Source: Vibrio splendidus (GTDB lineage: Bacteria > Pseudomonadota > Gammaproteobacteria > Enterobacterales > Vibrionaceae). Taken from it: a DNA stretch of 64,000 bases. The notes beneath the pieces were generated by a model. That model was not told the origin of the DNA. It saw nothing but the letters and a program-made list of their open reading frames with translations, and ran no database searches. Shown piece by piece: positions 1 to 8,473 of the stretch. A program made the translations under genes and the position numbers. Numbering within the stretch: the first letter of the stretch is position 1; the number at the start of each line of letters is the position of its first letter. The DNA lies in the NCBI RefSeq assembly GCF_003345295.1, contig NZ_CP031055.1, positions 1,240,001-1,304,000 of the forward strand, given 5' to 3'.

Positions 1-269
1 CAAGAAGACGACATGTGGCTTCATTTGGTATGGGTGTTAAAGACGATGTGTTAGGCAAAGGTGTGGGTAGTCAGCTGCTCGCGACCGCGATCGACTTGTG
101 TGATAACTGGATTAACATCAAGCGAATGGAGTTAACGGTGTACACCGATAATGAAAGAGCGATCAGTCTGTATAAGAAGTTTGGTTTTGTTATTGAAGGA
201 GAGTCCGCAGGGTTTGCTTTCAGAAATGGCGAATATGTGGCGGCTTACCACATGGCTCGACTGGTATAG
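1..269 (+). CDS. yhhY: GNAT amino-acid N-acetyltransferase, YhhY/AaaT-like (5' end cut by window)
   Basis: Acetyl-CoA-dependent N-acetyltransferase of the GNAT superfamily. The closest family I recognise is E. coli YhhY (AaaT), which acetylates free amino acids in the cytoplasm; that activity is inferred here. The window starts inside the gene. The first whole codon is at base 3 and about 88 C-terminal residues remain. They include RRRHVASFGM, the acetyl-CoA-binding loop GKGVGSQLL, the AISLYKKFGF motif near the end of the fold, and the FRNGEYV tail typical of YhhY. The length from these motifs to the stop fits a normal C-terminus. A hairpin terminator follows about 40 bp downstream. Confidence 0.85.
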   Translation, partial: RRRHVASFGMGVKDDVLGKGVGSQLLATAIDLCDNWINIKRMELTVYTDNERAISLYKKFGFVIEGESAGFAFRNGEYVAAYHMARLV

Positions 270-308
270 CACTTGGCTACACAGTTAGAATTTACGGACA
301 GATAATAA

Positions 309-335
309 AACGCCACGTTATTTAAACGTGGCGTT
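309..335. terminator. Hairpin terminator between convergent genes
   Basis: Inverted repeat AACGCCACGT / ACGTGGCGTT with a short AT loop lies 40 bp after the acetyltransferase stop. A second small hairpin (CTGAAGC at 351-357, GCTTCAG at 366-372) sits just before the end of the convergent gene. The U-run is weak on the plus strand. Confidence 0.55.
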
Positions 336-384
336 GGCTATTCAAATTAGCTGAAGCTTTTAACCGCTTCAGTATTAACCTTAA

Positions 385-972
385 TTAAGCCGTTAGTGGC
401 TCAAGGTTCGCAGGACGGTAGTGTACTGATTTTAGTACTTTACCTTGGCGAACCGTTTTACCTTCCGATACGAAATCTTCCGCACACTTAGCGATGATGT
501 ATTCGCCTTTTTGAACCGCCATCAGCTTGATGTTCTGCTCAGCATAGAAAGCTTCTGTTTCAGCGTATTCTTTTTCGTTGCGACATACTTTGCTCATGTT
601 ACTTGAGTGTACTTCGTCCCAGCAAGGTAAGAAGTCAATTGAGCGGTTTTTAGAAACATTCAATAGCAGGTCGATCAGGTAGCTGATTGCTAGGTTGTCT
701 TCAACCTTAGCTTGGCCAAGGTGAACCAGACGCCCCATCAAAACATAAACGCTGTCTACAATAGCGTCCGCTTGTTCGATTTTTGAGTCAGCTTCTGCAA
801 GTTCTGTTAGTTCTTCGATCGCTAGAGAGGTATGTAGCGTATCGCCTTTTTCGTCCATTGTTTCAGGAGCAGCAACAGGCAGATCAAAAGTACTGCGGAA
901 CTCTTCAATGTCGCGGTAAAGGTGATCGTAGATTTCTTGGCTTAGTTGAGAAAGGTTCATTTTCCTATCCAT
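385..972 (-). CDS. MazG-like all-alpha nucleotide pyrophosphohydrolase family protein
   Basis: Helical protein of 195 residues. The pattern EELTELAEAD (about residue 53) followed by EQADAIVDSVYVLMG resembles the metal-binding EExxE/D...D motif of all-alpha NTP pyrophosphatases (MazG/HisE-like). Members hydrolyse non-canonical or excess nucleoside triphosphates to NMP and PPi; the substrate here is unknown. The first start (972) and an in-frame ATG four codons in (960, just after GATAGGAAA) are both possible. The second has the AGGA closer to it, at a somewhat short spacing. The gene stands alone, convergent with the acetyltransferase. The family assignment rests on a motif, not a search. Confidence 0.6.
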   Translation of the reverse strand: MDRKMNLSQLSQEIYDHLYRDIEEFRSTFDLPVAAPETMDEKGDTLHTSLAIEELTELAEADSKIEQADAIVDSVYVLMGRLVHLGQAKVEDNLAISYLIDLLLNVSKNRSIDFLPCWDEVHSSNMSKVCRNEKEYAETEAFYAEQNIKLMAVQKGEYIIAKCAEDFVSEGKTVRQGKVLKSVHYRPANLEPLTA

Positions 973-1173
973 TCTGTTTCGTTAATGGATCATTTTATCA
1001 AAGCTAGGAATAGGGTGCTAACGCAAAGTCGAAGAAGTCGACTTTTATTCATTGGACCAATGAGGTATTTTGCATACAAACCAATTGATTATTAGGTTTT
1101 TTTACACTTTACTCTTCTTCATATACCAAATAGTGATGTTGTCATTAAATTCGACAGTTGTGAGATCCCAGTT

Positions 1174-2244
1174 ATGCACCAAGCCAGTGAAAGCGAAATT
1201 GTTATACGCCGCTTGTATCAAATTACCAATGACTATCGAAAAGGTTTCGATAGTCAGATCGCTCAACTGCTTATTATGGGACTCGAACGCTTTGATTTAG
1301 ATATTGGTATCCTGTCGAAAGTAGAAGGCAACCGCTATCGAGTGGAACATTGCATTACCCCTGATGGCGTGGAACTGCACACCGGCGATATTTTCGATTA
1401 TCGTTCGACCTATTGCGAAATTACGTGTAAATCAATCGGCCCTATCTGCATTGAACATTGCGGTAAACACGATAAATATGCAACTCATCCTGCTTATCAG
1501 TCTTTTGGGTTAGAGTCTTATATTGGTATCCCGATTTTCGTTAATGACGAGCTTTATGGCACCTTAAATTTTTCAAGCCCGGCTCCTTATCATCGTGAAT
1601 TCAAGGAGTTCGATATCGACGTTATGAGGTTAATGGCCTCATGGATCGAAGTGGAACTGGTTAGAAGACAGCAAGAGCGAAAACTCAAAGAGCTGAATGA
1701 GAAGTTAGAGTACCAAGCTATGTACGATCCTTTGACACACTTGCCGAATAGACGTTGCTTGTTCAAAACGTTGAACGCAGAAGTGGAGCAGTTAAAAGGA
1801 TCTTTAGGAAAGGGAACCTTAGCGGTTGTCGACATCGATTTCTTTAAACAGGTTAATGACGCTTATGGTCATCAAATGGGTGATGTTGTATTAAAGAAAG
1901 TGGCGAACGTGCTGAGCAATAACACTCAAGAGGGTGAATTTGTGGCGCGCTTTGGTGGCGAGGAGTTCATTCTTTGGTACCCCAATAAAACACCAAGTTG
2001 TGTTGAAGATAAGTTCATGACTCTTTTAAAAGAGATGAAGAAAATTACACTGGATAGAAAGCCTGTCACTATATCAATCGGCGCGTGTCATTTTGAGTTG
2101 AGTACAGGGGATACCAAAGGGGAAAGGATGTCGGCGTTAGATAAGCTCATCAAAGTTGCCGATGAATGCCTGTACATTGCGAAACAAAATGGACGAGATC
2201 AGTTCATTTCTCGTCCATATCATCAAGAACGCTCAGGAATATGA
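1174..2244 (+). CDS. GAF-GGDEF diguanylate cyclase
   Basis: Predicted soluble diguanylate cyclase making cyclic di-GMP from two GTP. An N-terminal GAF-type sensor spans about residues 20-165 (SYIGIPIFVNDELYGTLNF is the diagnostic core) and holds several Cys/His residues (CEITC, CIEHCGKH) that could bind a metal or sense redox. A short coiled linker (QQERKLKELNEKLEYQ) leads to a GGDEF domain with DPLTHLPNRR, DIDFFKQVND and the active-site loop GGEEF at about residue 261. The usual RxxD inhibitory site five residues before the loop is absent (QEGE), so product inhibition is not expected. No membrane segment is seen. It converges on the DUF1415 gene with a gap of only 28 bp. Confidence 0.9.
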   Translation: MHQASESEIVIRRLYQITNDYRKGFDSQIAQLLIMGLERFDLDIGILSKVEGNRYRVEHCITPDGVELHTGDIFDYRSTYCEITCKSIGPICIEHCGKHDKYATHPAYQSFGLESYIGIPIFVNDELYGTLNFSSPAPYHREFKEFDIDVMRLMASWIEVELVRRQQERKLKELNEKLEYQAMYDPLTHLPNRRCLFKTLNAEVEQLKGSLGKGTLAVVDIDFFKQVNDAYGHQMGDVVLKKVANVLSNNTQEGEFVARFGGEEFILWYPNKTPSCVEDKFMTLLKEMKKITLDRKPVTISIGACHFELSTGDTKGERMSALDKLIKVADECLYIAKQNGRDQFISRPYHQERSGI

Positions 2245-2272
2245 GCCATCTTGTTAGCGATTAACTGGACGA

Positions 2273-2839
2273 TTAACTGAACAGGTAAGGGAACAGTTGA
2301 CGACGTTCTTCCGGCGTTAAGGATTCAACTCTCGTGATGTTGGTATCAGGAATCGCTTCAGGGTTAGGGTAGTGCTTCAACACTTTTTCCATACTCGCTT
2401 CACGAATCAAATGGTAAACCGGATACGGAGAGCGGTTAGTCAGATTTTCATCGTCTTCTGGATCCGCACCACCAAAGCAATAGTCTGGGTGGAAGGTTGC
2501 CACTTGGTAAACGCCTTCCCAATCTTCTTGCTTGATCAACGCTTCAATCCAATCAATGAACATGTTGTAGTCGAAGAAATCTTGCAGCATGTTAGGTACA
2601 ACCACCAACGTCGTCTCTAATTCTGCGACTGGCGTGTTATCTAACTCTACGAAATGCGTCATGATGTCTTGCAACAACGCTTCTTCCGTATTTGCTTCAC
2701 TCACAAAGATCTTAATCTGTTTATTACGTTGTGGCTTGGCTGCGAATGGACACAGGTTTAGGCCAATAACGACATCGTCTAACCACTGTTTTACTTGGTC
2801 GTGGATGGTTTGAAGATCTGTGCTTTGAGTGTTCGACAT
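2273..2839 (-). CDS. DUF1415 family protein
   Basis: Protein of 188 residues recognised as DUF1415 by the conserved stretches VIGLNLCPFA near residue 25, LVVVPNMLQDFFDYN in the middle, and VATFHPDYCFGG with PEDDENLTNRSPYP further on. The family is widespread in proteobacteria and has no established activity. The conserved Cys, His and acidic residues suggest a catalytic or metal-binding role, which is speculation. The ATG at 2839 gives a length normal for the family. Confidence 0.88.
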   Translation of the reverse strand: MSNTQSTDLQTIHDQVKQWLDDVVIGLNLCPFAAKPQRNKQIKIFVSEANTEEALLQDIMTHFVELDNTPVAELETTLVVVPNMLQDFFDYNMFIDWIEALIKQEDWEGVYQVATFHPDYCFGGADPEDDENLTNRSPYPVYHLIREASMEKVLKHYPNPEAIPDTNITRVESLTPEERRQLFPYLFS

Positions 2840-2924
2840 AACAGGTTCCGAAATGAAATTTTGCGTAGGATATCAGAACGGACGTCAATCAAAAGCAATA
2901 ATTGAGTTACAACCTCTGTCGCAC

Positions 2925-4124
2925 TTATGCTTGTGCGAGTTTAGAGGCCGATACTTGAAGTTGTTTTAATTGGTAGACCCAAGCAAATATCGCAACATAG
3001 AAGATTGAACCACCCGCAATCACGCCATTCCAACCGAACAGTTGCCAGCAATACAAGAGTAAGAAACCACCTAAGCTCCCGCCAATGTAGTAGTGAACTA
3101 AGTAAAGTGCAGTTGCCGTCGCCTTAGCGCTTGGTGCTTTTTGACTTACCCAAGAGTAGGCAAGGGTATGGGCGAAGAAAGCGCCGCCACTAATCAATAA
3201 CAAGCCTGCTAACATGAACGGGACTTTGTCGACGGCAGAAATTAGCATTCCGATTAAGCTAATACACACGCCCATCAATATTCCGCTTAACGGGTCAAAA
3301 CGAAGTGTCCATTTGTTGGAGAGCTTAGAGCTTACCGTACCGGCTAAGTAACATAGGAATATCAGTGAAGCTAAGCCAACAGGCACTGAGTGAGGTTCGG
3401 ATACCAACCTAAAGCCCATTACCGAATACAGGTTAACGAATAGGGCGAAGTTAGCGCCACCAATCAACATCGCGAGCCACAAGGTACGGTTTCTTAAGTG
3501 CATCACAACCGAGCGGTTATGATGAAAGAACAACCCTTTTTGAGGTTTGAAGTTTTGTTGGTCAGGCAGGCTATACGCAATATAGAGAGCGCCGATTAAG
3601 GAGCCGACCACGAAAAACAATATCGTAGCGTGCCAGTCAAAGTAATCCGTGATTAAACCTCCAAGGACACGTCCGAAAATTCCACCCAATGAATTGGCTG
3701 CAATATAACCGCCGATCGCGACTGCGAATGCTTTGGGTGATAACTCTTCGACCATATAGGCAACCGCCACGCCCGCAAAAGCAGCGACTGCGATTCCCAT
3801 GAATGCTCTGGCAATAACAAGTTGTAGTAGAGTGGTTGTGAACACCATGCTCAATCCAATCAAAGGAATAGCGAACAGACTGAACAGAATGATGGGTTTT
3901 CGGCCAAAGGTTTCAGAAGCGATTGCCCAAGGCACCAAGCTAATCGAAAGGCCAAGTGTTGTCGCGGCAAACAGCCAGTTGATTTGAGTTTCAGATACTT
4001 GGAAGTGCTCCGCCATGTGCGGCAAGATAGGCTGAAAGAGGTAAAGGTTACAGAAAATGATAAACGAGCCAATCGCCAATGATTGGGTGATGCGTTTGTA
4101 TTGAGGACTGCCTTTATCAAACAT
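2925..4124 (-). CDS. MFS transporter, YnfM-like efflux permease
   Basis: Inner-membrane major facilitator of 399 residues with about 12 hydrophobic segments. The loop 2-3 motif appears as ASETFGRKPIILF. The reading frame is open further upstream to 4247, but that would add 41 non-membrane residues and overlap the divergent LysR gene. The ATG at 4124 (MFDKGSPQYKRI) puts the first helix where the family has it, so I chose that start. The arrangement, divergent from a LysR regulator, matches the E. coli ynfM-ynfL pair. The transported compound is unknown; arabinose-efflux or drug-export labels would be guesses. The regulator at 4235 probably controls it. Confidence 0.85.
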   Translation of the reverse strand: MFDKGSPQYKRITQSLAIGSFIIFCNLYLFQPILPHMAEHFQVSETQINWLFAATTLGLSISLVPWAIASETFGRKPIILFSLFAIPLIGLSMVFTTTLLQLVIARAFMGIAVAAFAGVAVAYMVEELSPKAFAVAIGGYIAANSLGGIFGRVLGGLITDYFDWHATILFFVVGSLIGALYIAYSLPDQQNFKPQKGLFFHHNRSVVMHLRNRTLWLAMLIGGANFALFVNLYSVMGFRLVSEPHSVPVGLASLIFLCYLAGTVSSKLSNKWTLRFDPLSGILMGVCISLIGMLISAVDKVPFMLAGLLLISGGAFFAHTLAYSWVSQKAPSAKATATALYLVHYYIGGSLGGFLLLYCWQLFGWNGVIAGGSIFYVAIFAWVYQLKQLQVSASKLAQA

Positions 4125-4234
4125 TGACGTTGTGCCTGCGCGAGTTAGTAAGCTATTTGTGAACAAGTTATCAGTACAGGTTCGATTAAAGAAATATATT
4201 AAAGATATCGCCTCCATATATAAAATATATCGCC

Positions 4235-5107
4235 ATGCTTGAATCAAAACCTCTTCGACATTTTCTGGCTGTTGCGCAGTTTGGTAACTTCACTCAGGCC
4301 GCCAAAGCGCTGCACATCGCACAGCCTGCATTGAGTATTTCCATTAAAAAGCTAGAACAGACACTTGAGTTGATTTTATTCCGTCGTGGAGATAAATCCG
4401 TCACTTTAACGGAGGAGGGCAAAGTACTGTTTGAGCATGCAAAGCGAATCGCCCAGCAGTTTGATGATGCTCAGCTCGCGATGAATGAACTGAAGGGGCT
4501 AGAAAAAGGCGAGGTTCGATTAGGCGCTCCAAGTATGATGGGAAGTTACTTTTTCCCCCAAGTCGTGATGGCATTTAAAAGCCAATACCCAAATCTAAAG
4601 TTGACCTTGATTGATGCTGGCACCGCATCGATTCGTGAAATGCTGTTAAACGGCGAACTCGATATTGGTGTAATTAATCATGAGAACGTCCCTGATGATT
4701 TGGAAACGGATCATCTGTTAAGTTCTGAGATGGTCGCCGTTGTCGGTAAGGAGCATCCGCTAGCACAACAGCCTTCGATGACCTTTGAAGAATTCTTTGC
4801 TCAAGAGCTGATCATGTTCAAATCGGGCTATTTTCACCGTGATTTTATCGATGCGACTTGTAAAAAATACGACCTCGATATGACCATTGCGTTTGAAACC
4901 AACTTGCTCCCGATGATTCTTTCTATCGTTAAACAAGAGTTTGCGATCACCGCGCTGTTGAGCTTAGTGACAGAATATGAAAAAGACGTGATAGGCGTGC
5001 CATTTAAAGACCCTGTAAAACTGAATCTATCGTTGGCCTGGAGAAAGGAAGGGTATTTGTCGAAAGCCGACAGAACCTTTATTGATTTCGTTAAGCGATA
5101 TGTGTGA
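4235..5107 (+). CDS. LysR-family transcriptional regulator, divergent to the MFS gene
   Basis: LysR-type regulator of 290 residues. The N-terminal winged helix-turn-helix is clear (FGNFTQAAKALHIAQPALS, then IKKLEQTLELILFRR), followed by a periplasmic-binding-like effector domain (ELDIGVINHE, ELIMFKSGY). It is transcribed divergently from the MFS gene with about 110 bp between the chosen start codons, the usual layout for a LysR protein that represses itself and activates its neighbour on binding a small ligand. The ligand is unknown. A strong bidirectional hairpin follows. Confidence 0.9.
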   Translation: MLESKPLRHFLAVAQFGNFTQAAKALHIAQPALSISIKKLEQTLELILFRRGDKSVTLTEEGKVLFEHAKRIAQQFDDAQLAMNELKGLEKGEVRLGAPSMMGSYFFPQVVMAFKSQYPNLKLTLIDAGTASIREMLLNGELDIGVINHENVPDDLETDHLLSSEMVAVVGKEHPLAQQPSMTFEEFFAQELIMFKSGYFHRDFIDATCKKYDLDMTIAFETNLLPMILSIVKQEFAITALLSLVTEYEKDVIGVPFKDPVKLNLSLAWRKEGYLSKADRTFIDFVKRYV

Positions 5108-5126
5108 TTGAGTAAGATTTAAATAA

Positions 5127-5168
5127 ACAAAGCCCGAGTATCCTCGATTGGATATTCGGGCTTTGCTG
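5127..5168. terminator. Bidirectional intrinsic terminator
   Basis: Near-perfect stem AGCCCGAGTATCC (5131-5143) / GGATATTCGGGCT (5150-5162), flanked by an A-rich left side and a short T-run, between the convergent LysR and glutaredoxin genes. Confidence 0.85.
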
Positions 5169-5196
5169 TATAGAAGTATGACTGGCTCAGAACACG

Positions 5197-5433
5197 TTAG
5201 GTGTTCTTTGAGTTATACATCTTATCGAAGTTTTTCTGATTCCAGCCGACCATCACTTGGTCACCGATTTTCAGCACAGGGATAGAGCGAGCACCCATCG
5301 CCTGTAATTCTTTACGGCCACGCTGCATTTTTGCATTCGTTAGGCGATATTCAATTTTCTTCGAATCCAAATAGCGTTGTGCATCTTTACAGTGCGGGCA
5401 TTTGTCTGCGACGTACAATACAACACGTTTCAT
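5197..5433 (-). CDS. Glutaredoxin-family protein (CPHC active site)
   Basis: Small thioredoxin-fold protein of 78 residues. The active site CPHC lies at residues 13-16, the cis-proline motif is ARSIPVLKIGD, and a terminal GWNQKNFDKM resembles the glutathione-binding end of glutaredoxins. It probably reduces disulfides or glutathionylated proteins in the cytoplasm. The size equals a minimal monothiol/dithiol glutaredoxin. It is a single gene sharing the upstream terminator with the LysR gene. Confidence 0.85.
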   Translation of the reverse strand: MKRVVLYVADKCPHCKDAQRYLDSKKIEYRLTNAKMQRGRKELQAMGARSIPVLKIGDQVMVGWNQKNFDKMYNSKNT

Positions 5434-5586
5434 TTTTACAATCTCTTTTTGAGTGTAGCTCTTGGTGAATCTCGCTAAAGTGTAACGAATCCTAGGTGAA
5501 TAGAAAAGTGTGATCAGTTACACTATGTGGCTCAATTTTCAAGACCACAACATATTGTCGTGGTGTAACTTGTACGGTCTTTCAGC

Positions 5587-6084
5587 ATGCATCCTTCTTT
5601 ACGCTATATTCAAGGCTACCCGAAGCACATTCTCGACCCGGTAACTCAACTTGTTGAATCAGGTAAATTGGTGCCGTGGTTTGAAGCTCGCTACCCAAAG
5701 AATCATGAAATCAAAAGCGAGAAAGCCCTGTTTGACTATGCGATTGAGATTAAAAATCGCTACATGAAAAAAACGCCACCGATCAGTAAAGTGATTTACG
5801 ACGGCAAGATACACCTAATTAATAATGCATTAGGTCTGCACTCTTACGTCGCGAAGAATCACGGTGGAAAGATCAAATCGAAGAACGAGATTCGTATCGC
5901 CAGTGTTTTTAAAAATGCACCAGAACCTTTGCTGAGAATGCTGGTGGTGCATGAACTGGCGCACATCAAAGAGAAAGAACACGACAAAGCCTTTTACCAA
6001 CTATGCTGTCACATGGAGCCGGAATATCATCAACTTGAGTTAGATGCCCGTTTATTCATGATGTATTTAGACTTAAAGAAGTAG
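5587..6084 (+). CDS. YgjP-like (DUF45) zinc metallopeptidase
   Basis: Protein of 165 residues with the zinc-binding signature HELAH (about residue 120), a downstream KEHDKAFYQLCCHMEP in which His and Glu can complete the site, and IASVFKNAPEP upstream. This order is typical of the YgjP/DUF45 (WLM-like) metallopeptidases, whose substrates are unclear. It ends 4 bp before rlmF, so the two are probably co-transcribed; YgjP-like proteins are often found near rRNA or RNA-maturation genes. The zinc role is inferred from the motif. Confidence 0.8.
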   Translation: MHPSLRYIQGYPKHILDPVTQLVESGKLVPWFEARYPKNHEIKSEKALFDYAIEIKNRYMKKTPPISKVIYDGKIHLINNALGLHSYVAKNHGGKIKSKNEIRIASVFKNAPEPLLRMLVVHELAHIKEKEHDKAFYQLCCHMEPEYHQLELDARLFMMYLDLKK

Positions 6085-6088
6085 CCCA

Positions 6089-7429
6089 ATGAGCCAATCA
6101 CAAAATAGAACTACGCTAAGCCTGTCGAAAAACAGTACCTCATCAACAAAAACAAAAGACAACCAAGCTGATCAAGGTAACCGTAAGCACGGGGATATTA
6201 AGCCAAATGCCGGCAAGCCAAGCAGCGACAAGCGTATTTCTACAAAGAACACATCAGACCGCAAAAACAGTGCTCCCAAAGGTGCTGACAACAACAAAGC
6301 AAAGCGACCTTTTGCAAAAGATAGCAAAGGTAAACCGGGTGCGAATAAAGGATCATCGAATAAGGGTTCTTTCAATAAAACTGCTTTTAACAAAAACGCA
6401 GCCCAGAAAAGACGCTCGACTGAAAAGCCCCAAGGTGGATTGCACCCAAGAAACCAACATACAGGTCGCTATAACTTCGAGTTATTGGTTGCAGCATTGC
6501 CTGAGCTAAAAGAACACCTGATCAAGAACCCGGTGGGCGAAGACACCATTAATTTCTCTGATCCATTAGCCGTTAAGCTACTTAACAAGGCTTTACTGGC
6601 GCATCACTATGGCGTTAAGCATTGGGATATTCCTGCTGGCTACTTGTGCCCGCCAATTCCTGGCCGTGCAGACTACATTCACAGAGTGGCAGATATCCTT
6701 AATAGCGATGGCCAAGGTGAACCTTATAATCATGCTTCTGTGAAAGCACTAGATATTGGTGTTGGTGCAAACTGTATTTACCCAATCATTGGTGCGACAG
6801 AGTATAAGTGGCGTTGGACAGGTACTGATGTCGATTCAGTATCCATCAAAACAGCGAACTTCATTGCGGAAAGTAACCCTAATCTAAAAGGTAAGATTCG
6901 AGCTCGCCTGCAAGCCGACTCAGAATCTATCTTTAAGGGCGTGATTAAGGATAATGAACGTTACGATGTCACAATTTGTAACCCTCCATTCCATAGCTCT
7001 CTAGAAGAGGCGGAAAAGGGATCACAACGTAAACTGGATAACCTAGCGGCAAACCGTGCTAAGAAAGCCGGTCAGTCGTTCAAGCCAGAAACGAACAAGA
7101 AGCCAGTTAAGTTAGACAAATCAACTAAGCAAGAGAAACCAACCTTAAACTTTGGTGGCCAAAAGTCTGAACTTTGGTGTCCGGGTGGTGAAGCGGCTTT
7201 CATCATGAAGATGGCGAGAGAGAGCCAGCTTTTTGCTACTCAAGTATTGTGGTTTACGACATTGATCTCTAAGAAAGACAACGTTGATATGGTTCGTTCA
7301 GAGCTTGGCAAGCTGAGAGCTAAACAAGTAAAAGTGGTTGAGATGTCACAAGGCCAGAAGGTGAGTCGCTTTATCGCATGGACCTTTATGGACGACGAAC
7401 AAAGACAAGAGTGGATTGCGCTTAAATAA
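6089..7429 (+). CDS. rlmF: 23S rRNA (adenine(1618)-N6)-methyltransferase RlmF
   Basis: SAM-dependent N6-methyltransferase of A1618 in 23S rRNA. The first 110 residues are a low-complexity basic tail rich in Lys, Asn and Ser, longer than in the E. coli enzyme (YbiN). The catalytic part begins near GGLHPRNQHTGRYNFELL, with motif I ALDIGVGANCIYP at about residue 220 and the catalytic NPPF (in CNPPFHSS) near residue 297, followed by a lysine-rich insertion and the typical GGEAAFIMKM block. The basic tail may help bind RNA. A strong terminator follows. Confidence 0.95.
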   Translation: MSQSQNRTTLSLSKNSTSSTKTKDNQADQGNRKHGDIKPNAGKPSSDKRISTKNTSDRKNSAPKGADNNKAKRPFAKDSKGKPGANKGSSNKGSFNKTAFNKNAAQKRRSTEKPQGGLHPRNQHTGRYNFELLVAALPELKEHLIKNPVGEDTINFSDPLAVKLLNKALLAHHYGVKHWDIPAGYLCPPIPGRADYIHRVADILNSDGQGEPYNHASVKALDIGVGANCIYPIIGATEYKWRWTGTDVDSVSIKTANFIAESNPNLKGKIRARLQADSESIFKGVIKDNERYDVTICNPPFHSSLEEAEKGSQRKLDNLAANRAKKAGQSFKPETNKKPVKLDKSTKQEKPTLNFGGQKSELWCPGGEAAFIMKMARESQLFATQVLWFTTLISKKDNVDMVRSELGKLRAKQVKVVEMSQGQKVSRFIAWTFMDDEQRQEWIALK

Positions 7430-7467
7430 CAGACTGTACTTAGTTAAGATATTAAGCTGAAATTACG

Positions 7468-7505
7468 AACGGGCTTGTTGTTAACGCAACAAACCCGTTT
7501 TTTAT
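7468..7505 (+). terminator. Intrinsic terminator after rlmF
   Basis: GC-rich hairpin ACGGGCTTGTTG / CAACAAACCCGT with a run of six T immediately after the stem. Confidence 0.85.
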
Positions 7506-7537
7506 ATCTATCGCATCGACTCTAAGCTTAGTTAGCC

Positions 7538-8305
7538 TTAAACGGAGAGCAGTTCGTCTAATTTACTTTGGTATTTCTGTTGAAGTGCACGGTTACCCGC
7601 TTTCTTTTCGAGTTCGACCAAGATTTGAAGCGATGGAATTTGATAGCCATAACGTTGGTGGAATTTGAATAAGCGGAGCCTAGCGTCATTGTATTCGGCC
7701 TCACTGACTTCAATTTTAGAAAGCTGTAGTACGGATCTAGCTCGATTTGGGTCGTGGTCAATCGCACGAGAGAAGTAGTATTTTGCTTGCTCGACCTCTC
7801 CGGCCTTAAACGCGCAGAATGCCGCATTTTCATAACTTGCAGAGACGAGATAATAATAGGGTTGGTCGATGGCACGGTTAAAGTATTTATCGGCTTGCTC
7901 GTATTCGCCCTGTTTACACAAGAATGTACCGTAGTTGTTCAATACATTGCCGTTTCTTGCGTCTAACCTCAGCGCTTTCTTATAGGCGTCTCTTGCTTCG
8001 TCAACTTCCCCAACTTGTTCGTAATAGTGCGCAATGGAAAGGCGAGCTCGATAGTAGCTAGGTGCGTGTTTGATGGCGAGTTCTAGGTTCTCACGTGCTC
8101 TCACCATATTCCCTTGTCCCATATAACCCAAACCTAATTCAATACGAGATTCAGACATCGCAATAGGGTCGCTTTCAATCTTTGGCGGTCCTTCAGTGAC
8201 AGAAACGCAACCGACCAACGAAAGAGAAGCGAGTAGTATCAGGCTCGATAACGAAAGGGGGCGGTGTAATGAAATAGGTTTAGATAATAACGGCTTGGCG
8301 GGCAT
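7538..8305 (-). CDS. PilW/PilF-like TPR lipoprotein
   Basis: Lipoprotein of 255 residues. A lipobox (SLVGC, Cys at about residue 33) closes a hydrophobic signal segment. Several tetratricopeptide repeats follow (ARENLELAIKHAPSYYRARL, EARDAYKKALRLD, YFNRAIDQPYYY, YYFSRAIDHDP). The order and the NYGTFLCKQGEYEQA block match type IV pilus stability proteins PilW/PilF, which sit on the inner face of the outer membrane and help PilQ secretin assembly. In vibrios the usual pilW lies with rlmN and rodZ; none of those genes is here, so this may be a paralogue. The signal has an unusually long N-region (15 residues before the hydrophobic core). Confidence 0.8.
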   Translation of the reverse strand: MPAKPLLSKPISLHRPLSLSSLILLASLSLVGCVSVTEGPPKIESDPIAMSESRIELGLGYMGQGNMVRARENLELAIKHAPSYYRARLSIAHYYEQVGEVDEARDAYKKALRLDARNGNVLNNYGTFLCKQGEYEQADKYFNRAIDQPYYYLVSASYENAAFCAFKAGEVEQAKYYFSRAIDHDPNRARSVLQLSKIEVSEAEYNDARLRLFKFHQRYGYQIPSLQILVELEKKAGNRALQQKYQSKLDELLSV

Positions 8306-8392
8306 GTGAAGCTCCTTATGAACACCAACCCATCATATGAAATCAAACCCATTGAAGTGGTAAATCTATTATGGAATGCGACTCAAACACCA

Positions 8393-8442
8393 TAAAAAAA
8401 CCGTGTCCAATTTGGTGTTTATCAACAACCTACTGAACACGG
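8393..8442 (-). terminator. Intrinsic terminator after metA
   Basis: Read on the minus strand, CCGTGTTC pairs with GGACACGG across a 26-base loop and is followed by seven T. It lies just after the metA stop. Confidence 0.7.
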
Positions 8443-8473
8443 CTTTATGTGTTTGTGAATCGGAAGAAAGAAC

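Noticed and set aside
4125..4247. N-terminal extension of the MFS transporter to 4247
   Set aside because: The extra 41 residues overlap the divergent LysR gene start and are not membrane-like; the ATG at 4124 gives the normal family length.
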